From contig NZ_DYXC01000125.1 of assembly GCF_020742345.1 (NCBI RefSeq), positions 1-48,194 on the forward strand: a stretch of DNA of 48,194 nucleotides, written 5' to 3'. Positions 7,943 through 15,761 of this stretch are shown here, piece after piece. The notes beneath the pieces were generated by a model. That model had not been told where the DNA came from, did no database searches, and saw nothing but the letters and a program-made list of their open reading frames with translations. This DNA comes from Enteractinococcus helveticum (GTDB taxonomy: Bacteria > Actinomycetota > Actinomycetes > Actinomycetales > Micrococcaceae). A program made the translations under genes and the position numbers. How positions within the stretch are numbered: the first letter of the stretch is position 1; every line of letters begins with the position of its first letter.

Positions 7943-8592
7943 TCCCCTTCAAGGACGAACCTAACCGGCTCAGCCTCGCGCTCCCCCATGGCAACAACCA
8001 ACTGATACTCACCGGGCTCAACATCCTCAACGATCGTCTCACAGCCCTCATCGGTACCAACTCGCTCCCACTCGAAACTGACCTCTTCAGACTGACCCGG
8101 TTCCATCTCCACAACCTGCTCCTGCGGATCCACCTGGCAGGCGCGCGTAGAGAACACAAACTCACCATCAGCATCCGCAACCACAAAACTCTGCTGATCC
8201 GAGCCCAGAGAAGCATCACACAGCACATCACCATCATGCGTAACCGTCAACGTAAACTCCGGGATCTCATCAGGACCATATGATTCCTGATCAGTACCAC
8301 CGGTAACCGTCAGCATCTGTGGATCACAGGCAACAACACCCTGCCCGTCATCACCCCCACCAGATTCCTCCGGCGACGGCGAAACGGTATCAGTAACCGT
8401 AGGCTGCGGCTGGGAAACCGCCTGATCGTCGTCACCAGGCAAGAACAAACCAATCAAAGCCCAAATGCCCCAACCGATCAGGCCAAGAAGAATGCACAAA
8501 ATAATCACCGCAACAATGCGCCGACGGCGCAAAATATGCGGTGGAATCTTACGAGGACGTGGCTGCTGCGGGGGAAGTTGCTGATCAGACAT
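7939..8592 (-). CDS. Membrane-anchored extracytoplasmic protein, function unknown
   Basis: The 217-residue product starts with a Pro/Gln-rich basic segment ending in an RRRR stretch, followed by one transmembrane helix (about residues 27-50), a Ser/Thr/Pro/Gly-rich acidic linker and a C-terminal beta-rich domain of about 130 residues. Two or three pairs of cysteines in the outer domain (VACDP, VLCDAS, RACQVD, GCETI) could form disulfides. This layout is common in Micrococcales hypothetical proteins next to mutY; I know no function. ATG at 8592 is chosen because TAAACT lies seven bases upstream. The gene is divergent from mutY and ends tail-to-tail with radA. Confidence 0.8.
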   Translation of the reverse strand: MSDQQLPPQQPRPRKIPPHILRRRRIVAVIILCILLGLIGWGIWALIGLFLPGDDDQAVSQPQPTVTDTVSPSPEESGGGDDGQGVVACDPQMLTVTGGTDQESYGPDEIPEFTLTVTHDGDVLCDASLGSDQQSFVVADADGEFVFSTRACQVDPQEQVVEMEPGQSEEVSFEWERVGTDEGCETIVEDVEPGEYQLVVAMGEREAEPVRFVLEGD

Positions 8593-8649
8593 AATCCCAA
8601 GTTTAGCCATGGACACTAACAAAATGCGCCTGGCACTACCATGGTGTCC

Positions 8650-9600
8650 ATGTCATCTGCCACCCACCAACTCAACGACACCCACATACACCAGGTGCGC
8701 ACCCGCATTCTCGACTGGTACACGCAAAACGCCCGAAAACTGCCCTGGAGACAACCAGACACCACCGCCTGGGGCGTACTAGTCTCCGAGGTGATGCTGC
8801 AACAAACCCAGGTTTCACGAGTATGGGAGCCCTGGTTGGCCTGGATGCAACGCTGGCCGGGCCCGGCCCAACTCGCCGCAGCGGAACCGGCCGATGTGTT
8901 AATCATGTGGGGACGGCTGGGCTACCCGCGCCGGGCGCTGCGACTACACGAAACAGCCAAAGCGGTAGTCGAACACCATGACGGCGTACTACCCGCCGAT
9001 CCCGAAAAACTCATAGCCCTGCCAGGCATTGGGGAATACACAGCAGCCGCCGTCTCCTCATTCGCATTTGGGATACCGGAAGTCGTGATTGATACCAACG
9101 TGCGCCGGGTGCACGCCAGAATATTTACTGGCGACGGTGCCGCCGCCCCAAGCCTGACCGCAGCCGAACGCCGACTGGCCGCCGCGCTGATGCCCGATAC
9201 CACAACGCAACACGGTATTGACCAAGCCAACACCTGGAATGTGGCCACCATGGAACTGGGCGCGCTAATTTGCACTGCGCGGGCACCCAAATGCCAACAA
9301 TGCCCAGTAATGCATCAGTGCGCCTGGGTTACAGCCGGTAAGCCAGCGCCTACCACCGTGGCTAAGACCCAGTCGTGGAATGGGTCAGACCGGCAAGTCC
9401 GCGGGGCAATAATGGGTGTGCTGCGCGCTCAAGGAGCCATCGACGTCGTACGCTTACAAGCTACCGTGGAGGCAACCGGCCGACTCGGTCGACATATTCC
9501 CGAAGATGCGCAATGGAATCGTGCCCTCAACGGGTTAATTGCTGACGGGTTAGCAACCCTAAAAAATGAGGTTCTAACCCTGCCGAGCACCGAAAACTGA
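8650..9600 (+). CDS. mutY: A/G-specific adenine glycosylase MutY
   Basis: MutY removes adenine opposite 8-oxoguanine or guanine in base excision repair. Visible features are the catalytic Glu47 in SEVMLQQTQ, the helix-hairpin-helix LPGIGEYTA followed by Asp148 in VIDTNVRRV, and the iron-sulfur loop C-X6-C-X2-C-X5-C (Cys208, 215, 218, 224). At 316 residues it is compact, with a short C-terminal part in place of a full NUDIX-like domain, as in many actinobacterial MutY proteins. ATG at 8650 is preferred over 8641: TACCAT lies seven bases before it, which also overlaps the earlier ATG. It is divergent from the membrane-anchored gene and ends 2 bp from the convergent MarR-like gene. Confidence 0.95.
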   Translation: MSSATHQLNDTHIHQVRTRILDWYTQNARKLPWRQPDTTAWGVLVSEVMLQQTQVSRVWEPWLAWMQRWPGPAQLAAAEPADVLIMWGRLGYPRRALRLHETAKAVVEHHDGVLPADPEKLIALPGIGEYTAAAVSSFAFGIPEVVIDTNVRRVHARIFTGDGAAAPSLTAAERRLAAALMPDTTTQHGIDQANTWNVATMELGALICTARAPKCQQCPVMHQCAWVTAGKPAPTTVAKTQSWNGSDRQVRGAIMGVLRAQGAIDVVRLQATVEATGRLGRHIPEDAQWNRALNGLIADGLATLKNEVLTLPSTEN

Positions 9601-9602
9601 AA

Positions 9603-9887
9603 TTATTGGCTACGCTGCATGACTTTGGCTACCGCACGGACACCCTGCACCAGAGCAGCCAAATCTGCTACAGCCAACTTGTCAAGCTGAGCATATTCAA
9701 GCTCCTGATGAGAACTCATCAGCTTACGAATCGTCCCACGACCCAATGACGTGGCCAGGACCCGGCGGACCCGTTGATCATGGGGATCAGGAACGCGCTT
9801 GACCATATGCTGGTTTTCCAACCGCTCCACAATCCCCGACATGGTAGCCAAACAAACATCCAGAAGCTGTGCCAACTGAGGGATCAT
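9603..9887 (-). CDS. Short MarR-like regulator, N-terminally reduced
   Basis: The 94 residues match the central and C-terminal parts of MarR proteins: the pre-recognition helix (IPQLAQLLDV), the recognition helix (CLATMSGIVERLEN), the wing (RVPDPHDQRVRRV) and the C-terminal dimerisation helices. The first 40-50 residues of a normal MarR protein of about 140-150 residues are missing. Reading upstream in frame meets TAA at 9915-9917 without another start codon, and the ATG has its own GGGAG, so this is either a functional short form or a remnant. It follows argA by 14 bp on the same strand. The ligand and the target are unknown. Confidence 0.55.
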   Translation of the reverse strand: MIPQLAQLLDVCLATMSGIVERLENQHMVKRVPDPHDQRVRRVLATSLGRGTIRKLMSSHQELEYAQLDKLAVADLAALVQGVRAVAKVMQRSQ

Positions 9888-9901
9888 CGCTCCCGAGCGC
9901 G

Positions 9902-10420
9902 TTAGCTGCGGCGATTATCCAGATCAATAATCATGCGCGTGTTGCCCAACGTGTTGGGTTTTACGCGAGCCAGATCGAGGAATTCTGCAATTCCTTCATC
10001 TGGGGAACGCAGCAATTGATTGAACACCTCAGGGTCCAGCACTGACTGGTCTTCCATGATTTCAAATCCATGGCGTTGGAAAAATGAGGTCTCAAAAGTC
10101 AGACAAAAAACGTGCTGGACGCCCAGATCCTCGGCCTTGTCTAACAGTGCGTTGAGGACCACGCCACCGACACCGCGGCCCTGGTGCTCATCGGCGGTGG
10201 CTAAGGTACGAACTTCTGCCAGGTGCTCCCACATCACGTGGAGCGCACCAAACCCCAGAATTTCGTCGTCGGTATTTTCTGCAACCAGAAACTCTTGAAC
10301 CGCCTCGTAATAGGAGACCTTGTCTTTATCTAACAGCACGCGCTCGGTTGCAAGTGGTTGAACCATTGAACGAATGATCGAAATATCAGAGGTCCGGGCC
10401 GGGCGGATACGAATGTCCAT
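9902..10420 (-). CDS. argA: Amino-acid N-acetyltransferase ArgA, single-domain GNAT type
   Basis: The product (172 residues) matches the stand-alone actinobacterial N-acetylglutamate synthase described for Mycobacterium (Rv2747 type), which makes the first arginine intermediate from glutamate and acetyl-CoA. Shared segments include YEAVQEFLVAE, GFGALHVMWE, the acetyl-CoA loop HQGRGVGG, VFCLTFETSFFQRHGF and AEFLDLARVKPNTLGNTRM. The start ATG at 10420 has TACAGT seven bases upstream, which indicates a leaderless mRNA; a GTG at 10429 would lie inside that promoter. It is divergent from the tyrosine phosphatase gene and followed by the MarR-like gene. Confidence 0.88.
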   Translation of the reverse strand: MDIRIRPARTSDISIIRSMVQPLATERVLLDKDKVSYYEAVQEFLVAENTDDEILGFGALHVMWEHLAEVRTLATADEHQGRGVGGVVLNALLDKAEDLGVQHVFCLTFETSFFQRHGFEIMEDQSVLDPEVFNQLLRSPDEGIAEFLDLARVKPNTLGNTRMIIDLDNRRS

Positions 10421-10562
10421 TCCACCCACTGTACTGGTTGTCCGTATTTGTCAGCGAACCGATGCAAAATCTCTCCGTCCTCAGCACAATTCGGGTCAAC
10501 AACTTCGCCGGTTGCCGACATCTGGGCACATAGATGGCAAAACCTGATGTCAGACCGGGACA

Positions 10563-11075
10563 ATGGGAGGTATGAAGATTTTGACTGTTTGTCTTGGAAA
10601 TATCTGCCGGTCCCCTGCTGCCGAGTCTGTGCTAATCCATGAGTTGTCCAAAGCTGGCATCGACGCCGACGTGCGCTCTGCAGGTACATCCGACTATCAC
10701 ATTGGACAAGACGCTCACCATTTGACTCGCAAAGTTGGCACCGAACGTGGATATGAGTTCAGCTCTGTGGCAGCGCAAATCACCGCGCAACACATTGACG
10801 AAGTCGACTTGGTACTAGCCATGGATGATTCCAACCTGAAAAATATTCTCGCCCTGACCAAAAACGGTGACCAGCGCGCCAAGATCGTACGTTTTGGCGC
10901 CTTCGCCTCCACGGTCGAATCAGACGGCATTGCCAACGTTCCCGACCCGTATGGCTATCCAGAGGATGCTTTCATCGCCATGTATGACCAAATTGAAGAC
11001 GCCGCGCGTGGTCTCGTCCAAGCTGTTCAGGAAAACAGTCTGGCAACCGTTCTGCAACGCTACGGCGGCAAATGA
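10563..11075 (+). CDS. Low-molecular-weight protein-tyrosine phosphatase
   Basis: The product (170 residues) has the phosphate loop CLGNICRS near the N-terminus (Cys10 nucleophile, Arg16) and the general-acid motif VPDPYG near residue 128, both diagnostic of low-molecular-weight tyrosine phosphatases (Ptp/Wzb/Etp family). Such enzymes dephosphorylate bacterial tyrosine kinases or host proteins; the substrate here is unknown. The start is ambiguous: ATG 10563 or ATG 10572, which follows GGGAGG by only one base. Its stop overlaps the start of the next gene in ATGA, so the two are translated together. Confidence 0.93.
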   Translation: MGGMKILTVCLGNICRSPAAESVLIHELSKAGIDADVRSAGTSDYHIGQDAHHLTRKVGTERGYEFSSVAAQITAQHIDEVDLVLAMDDSNLKNILALTKNGDQRAKIVRFGAFASTVESDGIANVPDPYGYPEDAFIAMYDQIEDAARGLVQAVQENSLATVLQRYGGK

Positions 11076-11887
11076 GCCCAACCGGTAGGACCTCGATCAT
11101 TCGCCTTGACGATGGCACTGCGGCTTTCCGTAAAGCACTGACCGGCGCGCCCGAAGGGTTCTTTGCTTTTGAGGCCGCCGGACTACAAGCCCTGGCCGCA
11201 CTGGGTGCCAGAGTGCCCAGGGTCTTTGAGGTGACCGCCGACCAGCTGATTCTTGAACTCATTGACACCAGTGGGCCAGCACAAACAACCACTGATACGG
11301 AGGCTGAGTTCGGTCAACAACTGGCTCAGCTTCATTTGGCCGGTCAGCGCTCGGCTGTACCGGGACAACAATTCGGTACGCTGGATGGTGTTTCGCACTG
11401 GTTTTTAGGTGCTGTACCGATCGATTTGCAACCGGCGTCAACATTATATGAGTCGTTGGTTCTCAACCGTATCCTGCCGCTAACACAGCAGGCGATACGC
11501 ACCGGACTCCTGGCAGCTGAGGCTGCTGAACTGGTAAACGCTATTCGACCGCACCATCTTGGTCCTGAAGAACCCCCGACCGTGGTGCACGGAGATCTCT
11601 GGGCCGGAAATCGCGTGATCGATGCTGCGGGTGCGAATTGGCTCGTTGATCCTTCGTGTCATTGGGGTCATCGAGAACAGGACATCGCCATGATGCACCT
11701 TTTTGGTGGTTTTGGTCCTGCCGTGATGAGACATTACGAACAGATTTTTCCACTAGCAGCCGGTTGGCAACAACGCATCCCGGTTTTCCAACTGGTGCCA
11801 CTATTAGTTCACGTGCTGTTATTCGGCTCCGGATACGCTGCATCGACAATGCGAGCACTCCAAGTCACCATTTCTGATCGTTCCTAG
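11072..11887 (+). CDS. Fructosamine kinase family protein
   Basis: The 271-residue protein resembles the fructosamine-3-kinase / ketosamine-kinase family of the aminoglycoside phosphotransferase fold. The catalytic loop is VVHGDLWAGN and the metal-binding Asp follows in NWLVDPSCHWGHREQDIAM. Family members phosphorylate sugar adducts on amines and so promote repair of glycated proteins; that role is inferred here. It overlaps the phosphatase gene by 4 bp, which pairs a protein phosphatase with a small-molecule kinase, a neighbourhood also known in other bacteria. Confidence 0.87.
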   Translation: MSPTGRTSIIRLDDGTAAFRKALTGAPEGFFAFEAAGLQALAALGARVPRVFEVTADQLILELIDTSGPAQTTTDTEAEFGQQLAQLHLAGQRSAVPGQQFGTLDGVSHWFLGAVPIDLQPASTLYESLVLNRILPLTQQAIRTGLLAAEAAELVNAIRPHHLGPEEPPTVVHGDLWAGNRVIDAAGANWLVDPSCHWGHREQDIAMMHLFGGFGPAVMRHYEQIFPLAAGWQQRIPVFQLVPLLVHVLLFGSGYAASTMRALQVTISDRS

Positions 11888-11894
11888 GAGGACC

Positions 11895-12683
11895 ATGGCC
11901 ACCGACACCACAGAATTCCTCGAAGTCAGTTTTGTTGATTCCCAAGACGACTATGGCAGCAACGAGGTGATCGTCTTGGTCCACGGCACCGGCGGAACCA
12001 CCGACACGCACTACACTCACCTGTATCCGATGTTAGCTCAGTACCATCGCGTCGTTGGGGTGGATTGGACCGATCCAGACACTGAAACCTTGGAGACCCA
12101 ACAACTGGTGGATCAGGTTCTTGGTGTTATTGACCAATTACGTCTGCATGAGCATCGGATCACCCTGGTCGGTTACTCACTCGGGGCGGTCATTGCATCT
12201 TTGGTTGCCGCACAACAGCCGCAGCTGATCAGCAACCTGGTGCTTATTTCCGGGTGGGTGAAAACCGATAACCAGCAGCTACTGCGAAACCAGTTGTCGA
12301 CACGTCTTGCCGAAACAGATCCTGAAGCATTGGCACAGTTTAAAGTACTGGCAGCGTTCAGCGGCACCTACCTTGCCTCCATATCGGATGAGCAGGTAGA
12401 GGGCATCGTAGCCAATATGCAGTCCACAACCGCCTTTGATGCCAAGCAGATGGAGCTCAACCGTCGCATTAGCATCGCCGGGGTGCTGGGTCGTATCTCA
12501 GCTCACACCCTGGTGGTTGGTTGCCAACAGGACATCATGGTGCCGATCCGCCATCAGCTACAACTTGCCGAAGCAATTGCTGATGCTGAGTTTGTCACCA
12601 TCGACGCAGGCCACGCCGTCGTATTTGAACGTCCTGCCGAACTCGCCGACCACATCCTCGAAATGGTGGCCCACACAGTGTAG
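11895..12683 (+). CDS. Alpha/beta hydrolase
   Basis: The 262-residue protein has the alpha/beta hydrolase fold. The oxyanion-hole segment is VLVHGTGGTT, the nucleophile elbow GYSLGA carries the catalytic Ser, and the His lies in DAGHAVVFERP near the C-terminus, with an acidic residue likely in the QQDIMVP segment. No transmembrane segment or signal peptide is seen. Substrate unknown; esterase, lipase or C-C hydrolase are all possible. A strong RBS, AGGAGG, precedes the ATG, 7 bp after the kinase gene, so it is probably the last gene of a three-gene operon. Confidence 0.85.
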   Translation: MATDTTEFLEVSFVDSQDDYGSNEVIVLVHGTGGTTDTHYTHLYPMLAQYHRVVGVDWTDPDTETLETQQLVDQVLGVIDQLRLHEHRITLVGYSLGAVIASLVAAQQPQLISNLVLISGWVKTDNQQLLRNQLSTRLAETDPEALAQFKVLAAFSGTYLASISDEQVEGIVANMQSTTAFDAKQMELNRRISIAGVLGRISAHTLVVGCQQDIMVPIRHQLQLAEAIADAEFVTIDAGHAVVFERPAELADHILEMVAHTV

Positions 12684-12730
12684 TCGGGGCTCGGACCCGT
12701 AGTGCGGCGTCCTAAGACTCTTGGCACAGA

Positions 12731-12777
12731 CGATAAGCGCCGGCACCCTGCTTATAAGAGGATGCCGGCGCTTATCG
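12731..12777. terminator. Bidirectional terminator between hydrolase and clpC
   Basis: A perfect 15-bp stem, CGATAAGCGCCGGCA (12731-12745) with TGCCGGCGCTTATCG (12763-12777), has a 17-nt loop that itself contains CTTATAAG. It lies between two convergent genes and can stop transcription from both sides. Confidence 0.85.
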
Positions 12778-12791
12778 GTTATTGTATGCGG

Positions 12792-15332
12792 TTAGCTGTC
12801 GCTTCCTGCTTCGATGGCCTCACGTTCTGGTGGGGCTTCGATGGATTCGGTTTTCTTGATGATCTCGAATTCCAAGATGGCGTCCTTGCCCTCACCCGAG
12901 GTGGTCACCGCGATGTGTGAGTGCGCTGGGATTTCACCGTAGAGCAGTTTCTCAGACAGTTTGTCTTCGAGCATGTCTTGCACGGTACGGCGCAGCGGGC
13001 GGGCACCCATGGATGGGTCGTAACCGCGAGTGGCCAACAGTTCCTTAGCGGCATCGTTGAGTTCGATGCTCAGGTTCTGTTCGGTCAAACGATCCTGCAG
13101 GGAGGCCACAAATAGGTCGACAATCTCCACGATCTCGTCTTTGGTGAGCTGTGGGAAGACGATGACGTCGTCCACACGGTTGAGGAACTCCGGACGGAAG
13201 TGCTGACGTAGTTCTTCCTGAACGGTAGCCTTCATGCGCTCATAACCGGTCTGGGTGTCTGAGATCGATTGGAAACCGGTCTGCACGCCACGCGAGATAT
13301 CGCGGGTACCCAGGTTGGTGGTCATAATGATCACGGTGTTCTTGAAGTCCACGACGCGACCCTGCGAGTCGGTCAAACGGCCTTCTTCCAGAATCTGCAG
13401 CAGCGAGTTGAACAGGTCCTGGTGGGCTTTTTCAACTTCGTCAAACAGCACAACGGAGAATGGCCGACGACGAACCCGTTCGGTCAGCTGGCCACCTTCT
13501 TCGTAGCCAACATAACCCGGAGGGGCACCGAAGAGCCGCGAGACGGTGTGTTTTTCCTGGAATTCTGACATGTCCAGGGTGATCAGGGCTTCTTCGTCAC
13601 CGAAGAGGAATTCAGCCAAAGTCTTAGCCAATTCGGTCTTCCCAACACCGGTGGGGCCGGCGAAGATGAACGAACCGGTTGGACGGTTTGGATCCTTCAG
13701 GCCTGCACGGGTACGACGGATCGCACGCGATAAGGACTTGACGGCCTCGTCCTGACCAATAACGCGACGGTGCAGTTCGTCTTCCATATTGCGCAGCCGC
13801 TCGGCTTCGGTCTCCGACAGGCGGAAGACTGGAATACCGGTGGACTTAGACAGCACTTCGGCGATCAGATCTTCGTCAACCTCAGCAATGCCGGTGGCTG
13901 CTTCTTCGCGCCATTGGCGTTCCTTGGTATTGCGCTCGTCTTGGAGTTGCTGCTCTTTATCGCGCAGTGAGGCGGCACCTTCGAAGTCTTGGCCGTCAAT
14001 GGCGGCCTCTTTCTCCTGACGAACCTGTTCGATGCGGGCATCGTATTCTTTGATCTCAGGCGGGGTCGACATGCGCTGGATGCGCAACCGAGCACCAGCC
14101 TCATCAATGAGGTCAACAGCCTTATCCGGGAGGAAACGATCCGAAATGTAGCGGTCAGCCATGGTGGCTGCTGCCTGTAGGGCTTCGTCGGTGATCGACA
14201 CACGGTGGTGTGCCTCGTATCGGTCACGCAGACCGCGCAGAATTTCTACGGTGTCTTCAACTGACGGTTCATCGACCTGAATTGGTTGGAAACGACGTTC
14301 CAGGGCCGCATCTTTTTCAATGTGCTTGCGGTATTCGTCCAGGGTGGTTGCACCAATGGTTTGCAGTTCACCACGAGCCAGCATTGGTTTGAGAATCGAG
14401 GCGGCATCAATGGCACCTTCTGCGGCACCGGCACCAACCAGGGTGTGGATCTCGTCAATGAACAGGATAATGTCACCGCGGGTGCGGATTTCTTTGAGTA
14501 CTTTTTTCAGGCGTTCTTCGAAGTCACCACGGTAACGGGAACCTGCAACCAGCGAACCCAGATCCAGGGTGTAGAGCTGCTTGTCTTTTAGCGTCTCTGG
14601 GACGTCATTGCGCACAATGGCCTGTGCCAGACCTTCGACGACGGCGGTTTTACCAACACCTGGCTCACCGATCAGCACCGGGTTATTTTTGGTGCGACGG
14701 GAAAGCACCTGCATGACGCGTTCCATTTCATCGGAACGGCCAATAACCGGATCTAGTTTGGATTCACGTGCCGCAGCAGTCAGGTTGCGACCAAACTGGT
14801 CCAGCACGACCGAACCGGCTGGCTGGCCCTGGCTTTGTCCGGACCCTGAGACGCCGGCGGTTTCTTTGCCTTCTGACTCGCCGGAGCCCTGGTAGCCGGA
14901 CAGTAGTTGGATAACAGTCTGGCGAACACGGTTCAGGTCAGCACCTAGTTGGACCAGAACCTGGGCGGCAACGCCTTCGCCTTCACGAATCAGACCCAGC
15001 AGGATGTGCTCGGTGCCAATGTAGTTGTGACCCAGCTGCAGTGCTTCACGCAGCGATAGTTCTAAAACTTTTTTGGCACGCGGGGTAAATGGTATGTGGC
15101 CGGATGGGGCTTGTTGACCCTGGCCGATGATTTCTCGAACCTGTTCGCGCACTGCGCCCAGAGAAACATCAAGGGATTGTAGGGCTTTGGCTGCAACGCC
15201 ATCACCTTCGTGGATCAGCCCGAGCAGGATGTGCTCGGTACCGATGTACGAGTGGTTGAGCATGCGCGCTTCTTCCTGCGCAAGCACTACGACTCGTCGG
15301 GCCCGATCGGTAAATCTTTCAAACATAGGCAC
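12792..15332 (-). CDS. clpC: ATP-dependent Clp protease ATPase subunit ClpC
   Basis: ClpC unfolds substrates and feeds them to ClpP. The 846 residues comprise two N-terminal Clp repeats (about 1-145), AAA-1 with Walker A GEPGVGKT (222-229) and Walker B ILFIDEIH, a UVR-like middle domain (about 427-465), and AAA-2 with Walker A GPTGVGKT (559-566) and Walker B VVLFDEVEKAH. The start has RBS AAGGAG. A promoter and an inverted repeat lie upstream (15366-15394, 15432-15450). The gene ends convergently with the hydrolase gene. In relatives lsr2 lies between lysS and clpC; it is not found here. Confidence 0.97.
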   Translation of the reverse strand: MPMFERFTDRARRVVVLAQEEARMLNHSYIGTEHILLGLIHEGDGVAAKALQSLDVSLGAVREQVREIIGQGQQAPSGHIPFTPRAKKVLELSLREALQLGHNYIGTEHILLGLIREGEGVAAQVLVQLGADLNRVRQTVIQLLSGYQGSGESEGKETAGVSGSGQSQGQPAGSVVLDQFGRNLTAAARESKLDPVIGRSDEMERVMQVLSRRTKNNPVLIGEPGVGKTAVVEGLAQAIVRNDVPETLKDKQLYTLDLGSLVAGSRYRGDFEERLKKVLKEIRTRGDIILFIDEIHTLVGAGAAEGAIDAASILKPMLARGELQTIGATTLDEYRKHIEKDAALERRFQPIQVDEPSVEDTVEILRGLRDRYEAHHRVSITDEALQAAATMADRYISDRFLPDKAVDLIDEAGARLRIQRMSTPPEIKEYDARIEQVRQEKEAAIDGQDFEGAASLRDKEQQLQDERNTKERQWREEAATGIAEVDEDLIAEVLSKSTGIPVFRLSETEAERLRNMEDELHRRVIGQDEAVKSLSRAIRRTRAGLKDPNRPTGSFIFAGPTGVGKTELAKTLAEFLFGDEEALITLDMSEFQEKHTVSRLFGAPPGYVGYEEGGQLTERVRRRPFSVVLFDEVEKAHQDLFNSLLQILEEGRLTDSQGRVVDFKNTVIIMTTNLGTRDISRGVQTGFQSISDTQTGYERMKATVQEELRQHFRPEFLNRVDDVIVFPQLTKDEIVEIVDLFVASLQDRLTEQNLSIELNDAAKELLATRGYDPSMGARPLRRTVQDMLEDKLSEKLLYGEIPAHSHIAVTTSGEGKDAILEFEIIKKTESIEAPPEREAIEAGSDS

Positions 15333-15365
15333 GCTCCTTGCTGGCTATAGGTCTGATCGTACTGA

Positions 15366-15394
15366 GTTATAAATTGTATTGAGACTGCTGTTCA
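15366..15394 (-). promoter_or_regulatory. Putative clpC promoter
   Basis: On the minus strand TGAACA (-35, 15389-15394) and TATAAC (-10, 15366-15371) are 17 bp apart. This would give a 5' untranslated region of about 25-30 nt, consistent with the AAGGAG ribosome binding site of clpC. Confidence 0.5.
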
Positions 15395-15431
15395 CTGCTG
15401 GGCGAAGGAAATGTGCCATCTTTTCCCAAAG

Positions 15432-15450
15432 CTGAGTCTAGTCGACTCAG
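15432..15450. promoter_or_regulatory. HAIR-like inverted repeat upstream of clpC
   Basis: CTGAGT-N7-ACTCAG is a perfect inverted repeat 38 bp upstream of the putative -35 box. It resembles the HspR operator HAIR (CTTGAGT-N7-ACTCAAG) with the same spacer and the same TGAGT/ACTCA core, but differs in the outer bases. Heat-shock control of clpC by HspR is therefore possible but unproven; ClgR is the better-known clpC activator in actinobacteria. Confidence 0.4.
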
Positions 15451-15539
15451 GGGTAAATTTGCACAAACCGTATCCTTTCAGACAAACGTAATTGGTGGGG
15501 TCTAGGATAACCAGGTTTGGCGCCGCGTTATTCCGACAG

Positions 15540-15752
15540 TTAAAGCTTTTCAATGACCCCGTCGACGTCATCACCACGCTGCTGGGCTTTCTGCGCTTCG
15601 GCCCAGGCTTGGGCTTCACGTTCTTCGGCGTCGCGGCGTGCATCACGCTCGCCCGAATCACCGCGGAATAGCGAGCGCATGACCAACCAGAAGATGAAGA
15701 ACAGCCCAAATGATGGGGCCAGGACTTCGAAGTAATCCATGAATACGTCCAC
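15540..15752 (-). CDS. Small single-span membrane protein downstream of lysS
   Basis: The 70-residue product has one hydrophobic helix (about residues 10-26, VLAPSFGLFFIFWLVMRSL) followed by a highly charged Glu/Asp/Arg/Ala-rich helical tail. I know no function; similar short proteins occur beside lysS in Micrococcales. The GTG start at 15752 is supported by AAGGAG that overlaps the lysS stop codon (TAAGGAG), so translation is probably coupled to lysS. Confidence 0.7.
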   Translation of the reverse strand: MDVFMDYFEVLAPSFGLFFIFWLVMRSLFRGDSGERDARRDAEEREAQAWAEAQKAQQRGDDVDGVIEKL

Positions 15753-15761
15753 GGTGTCTCC

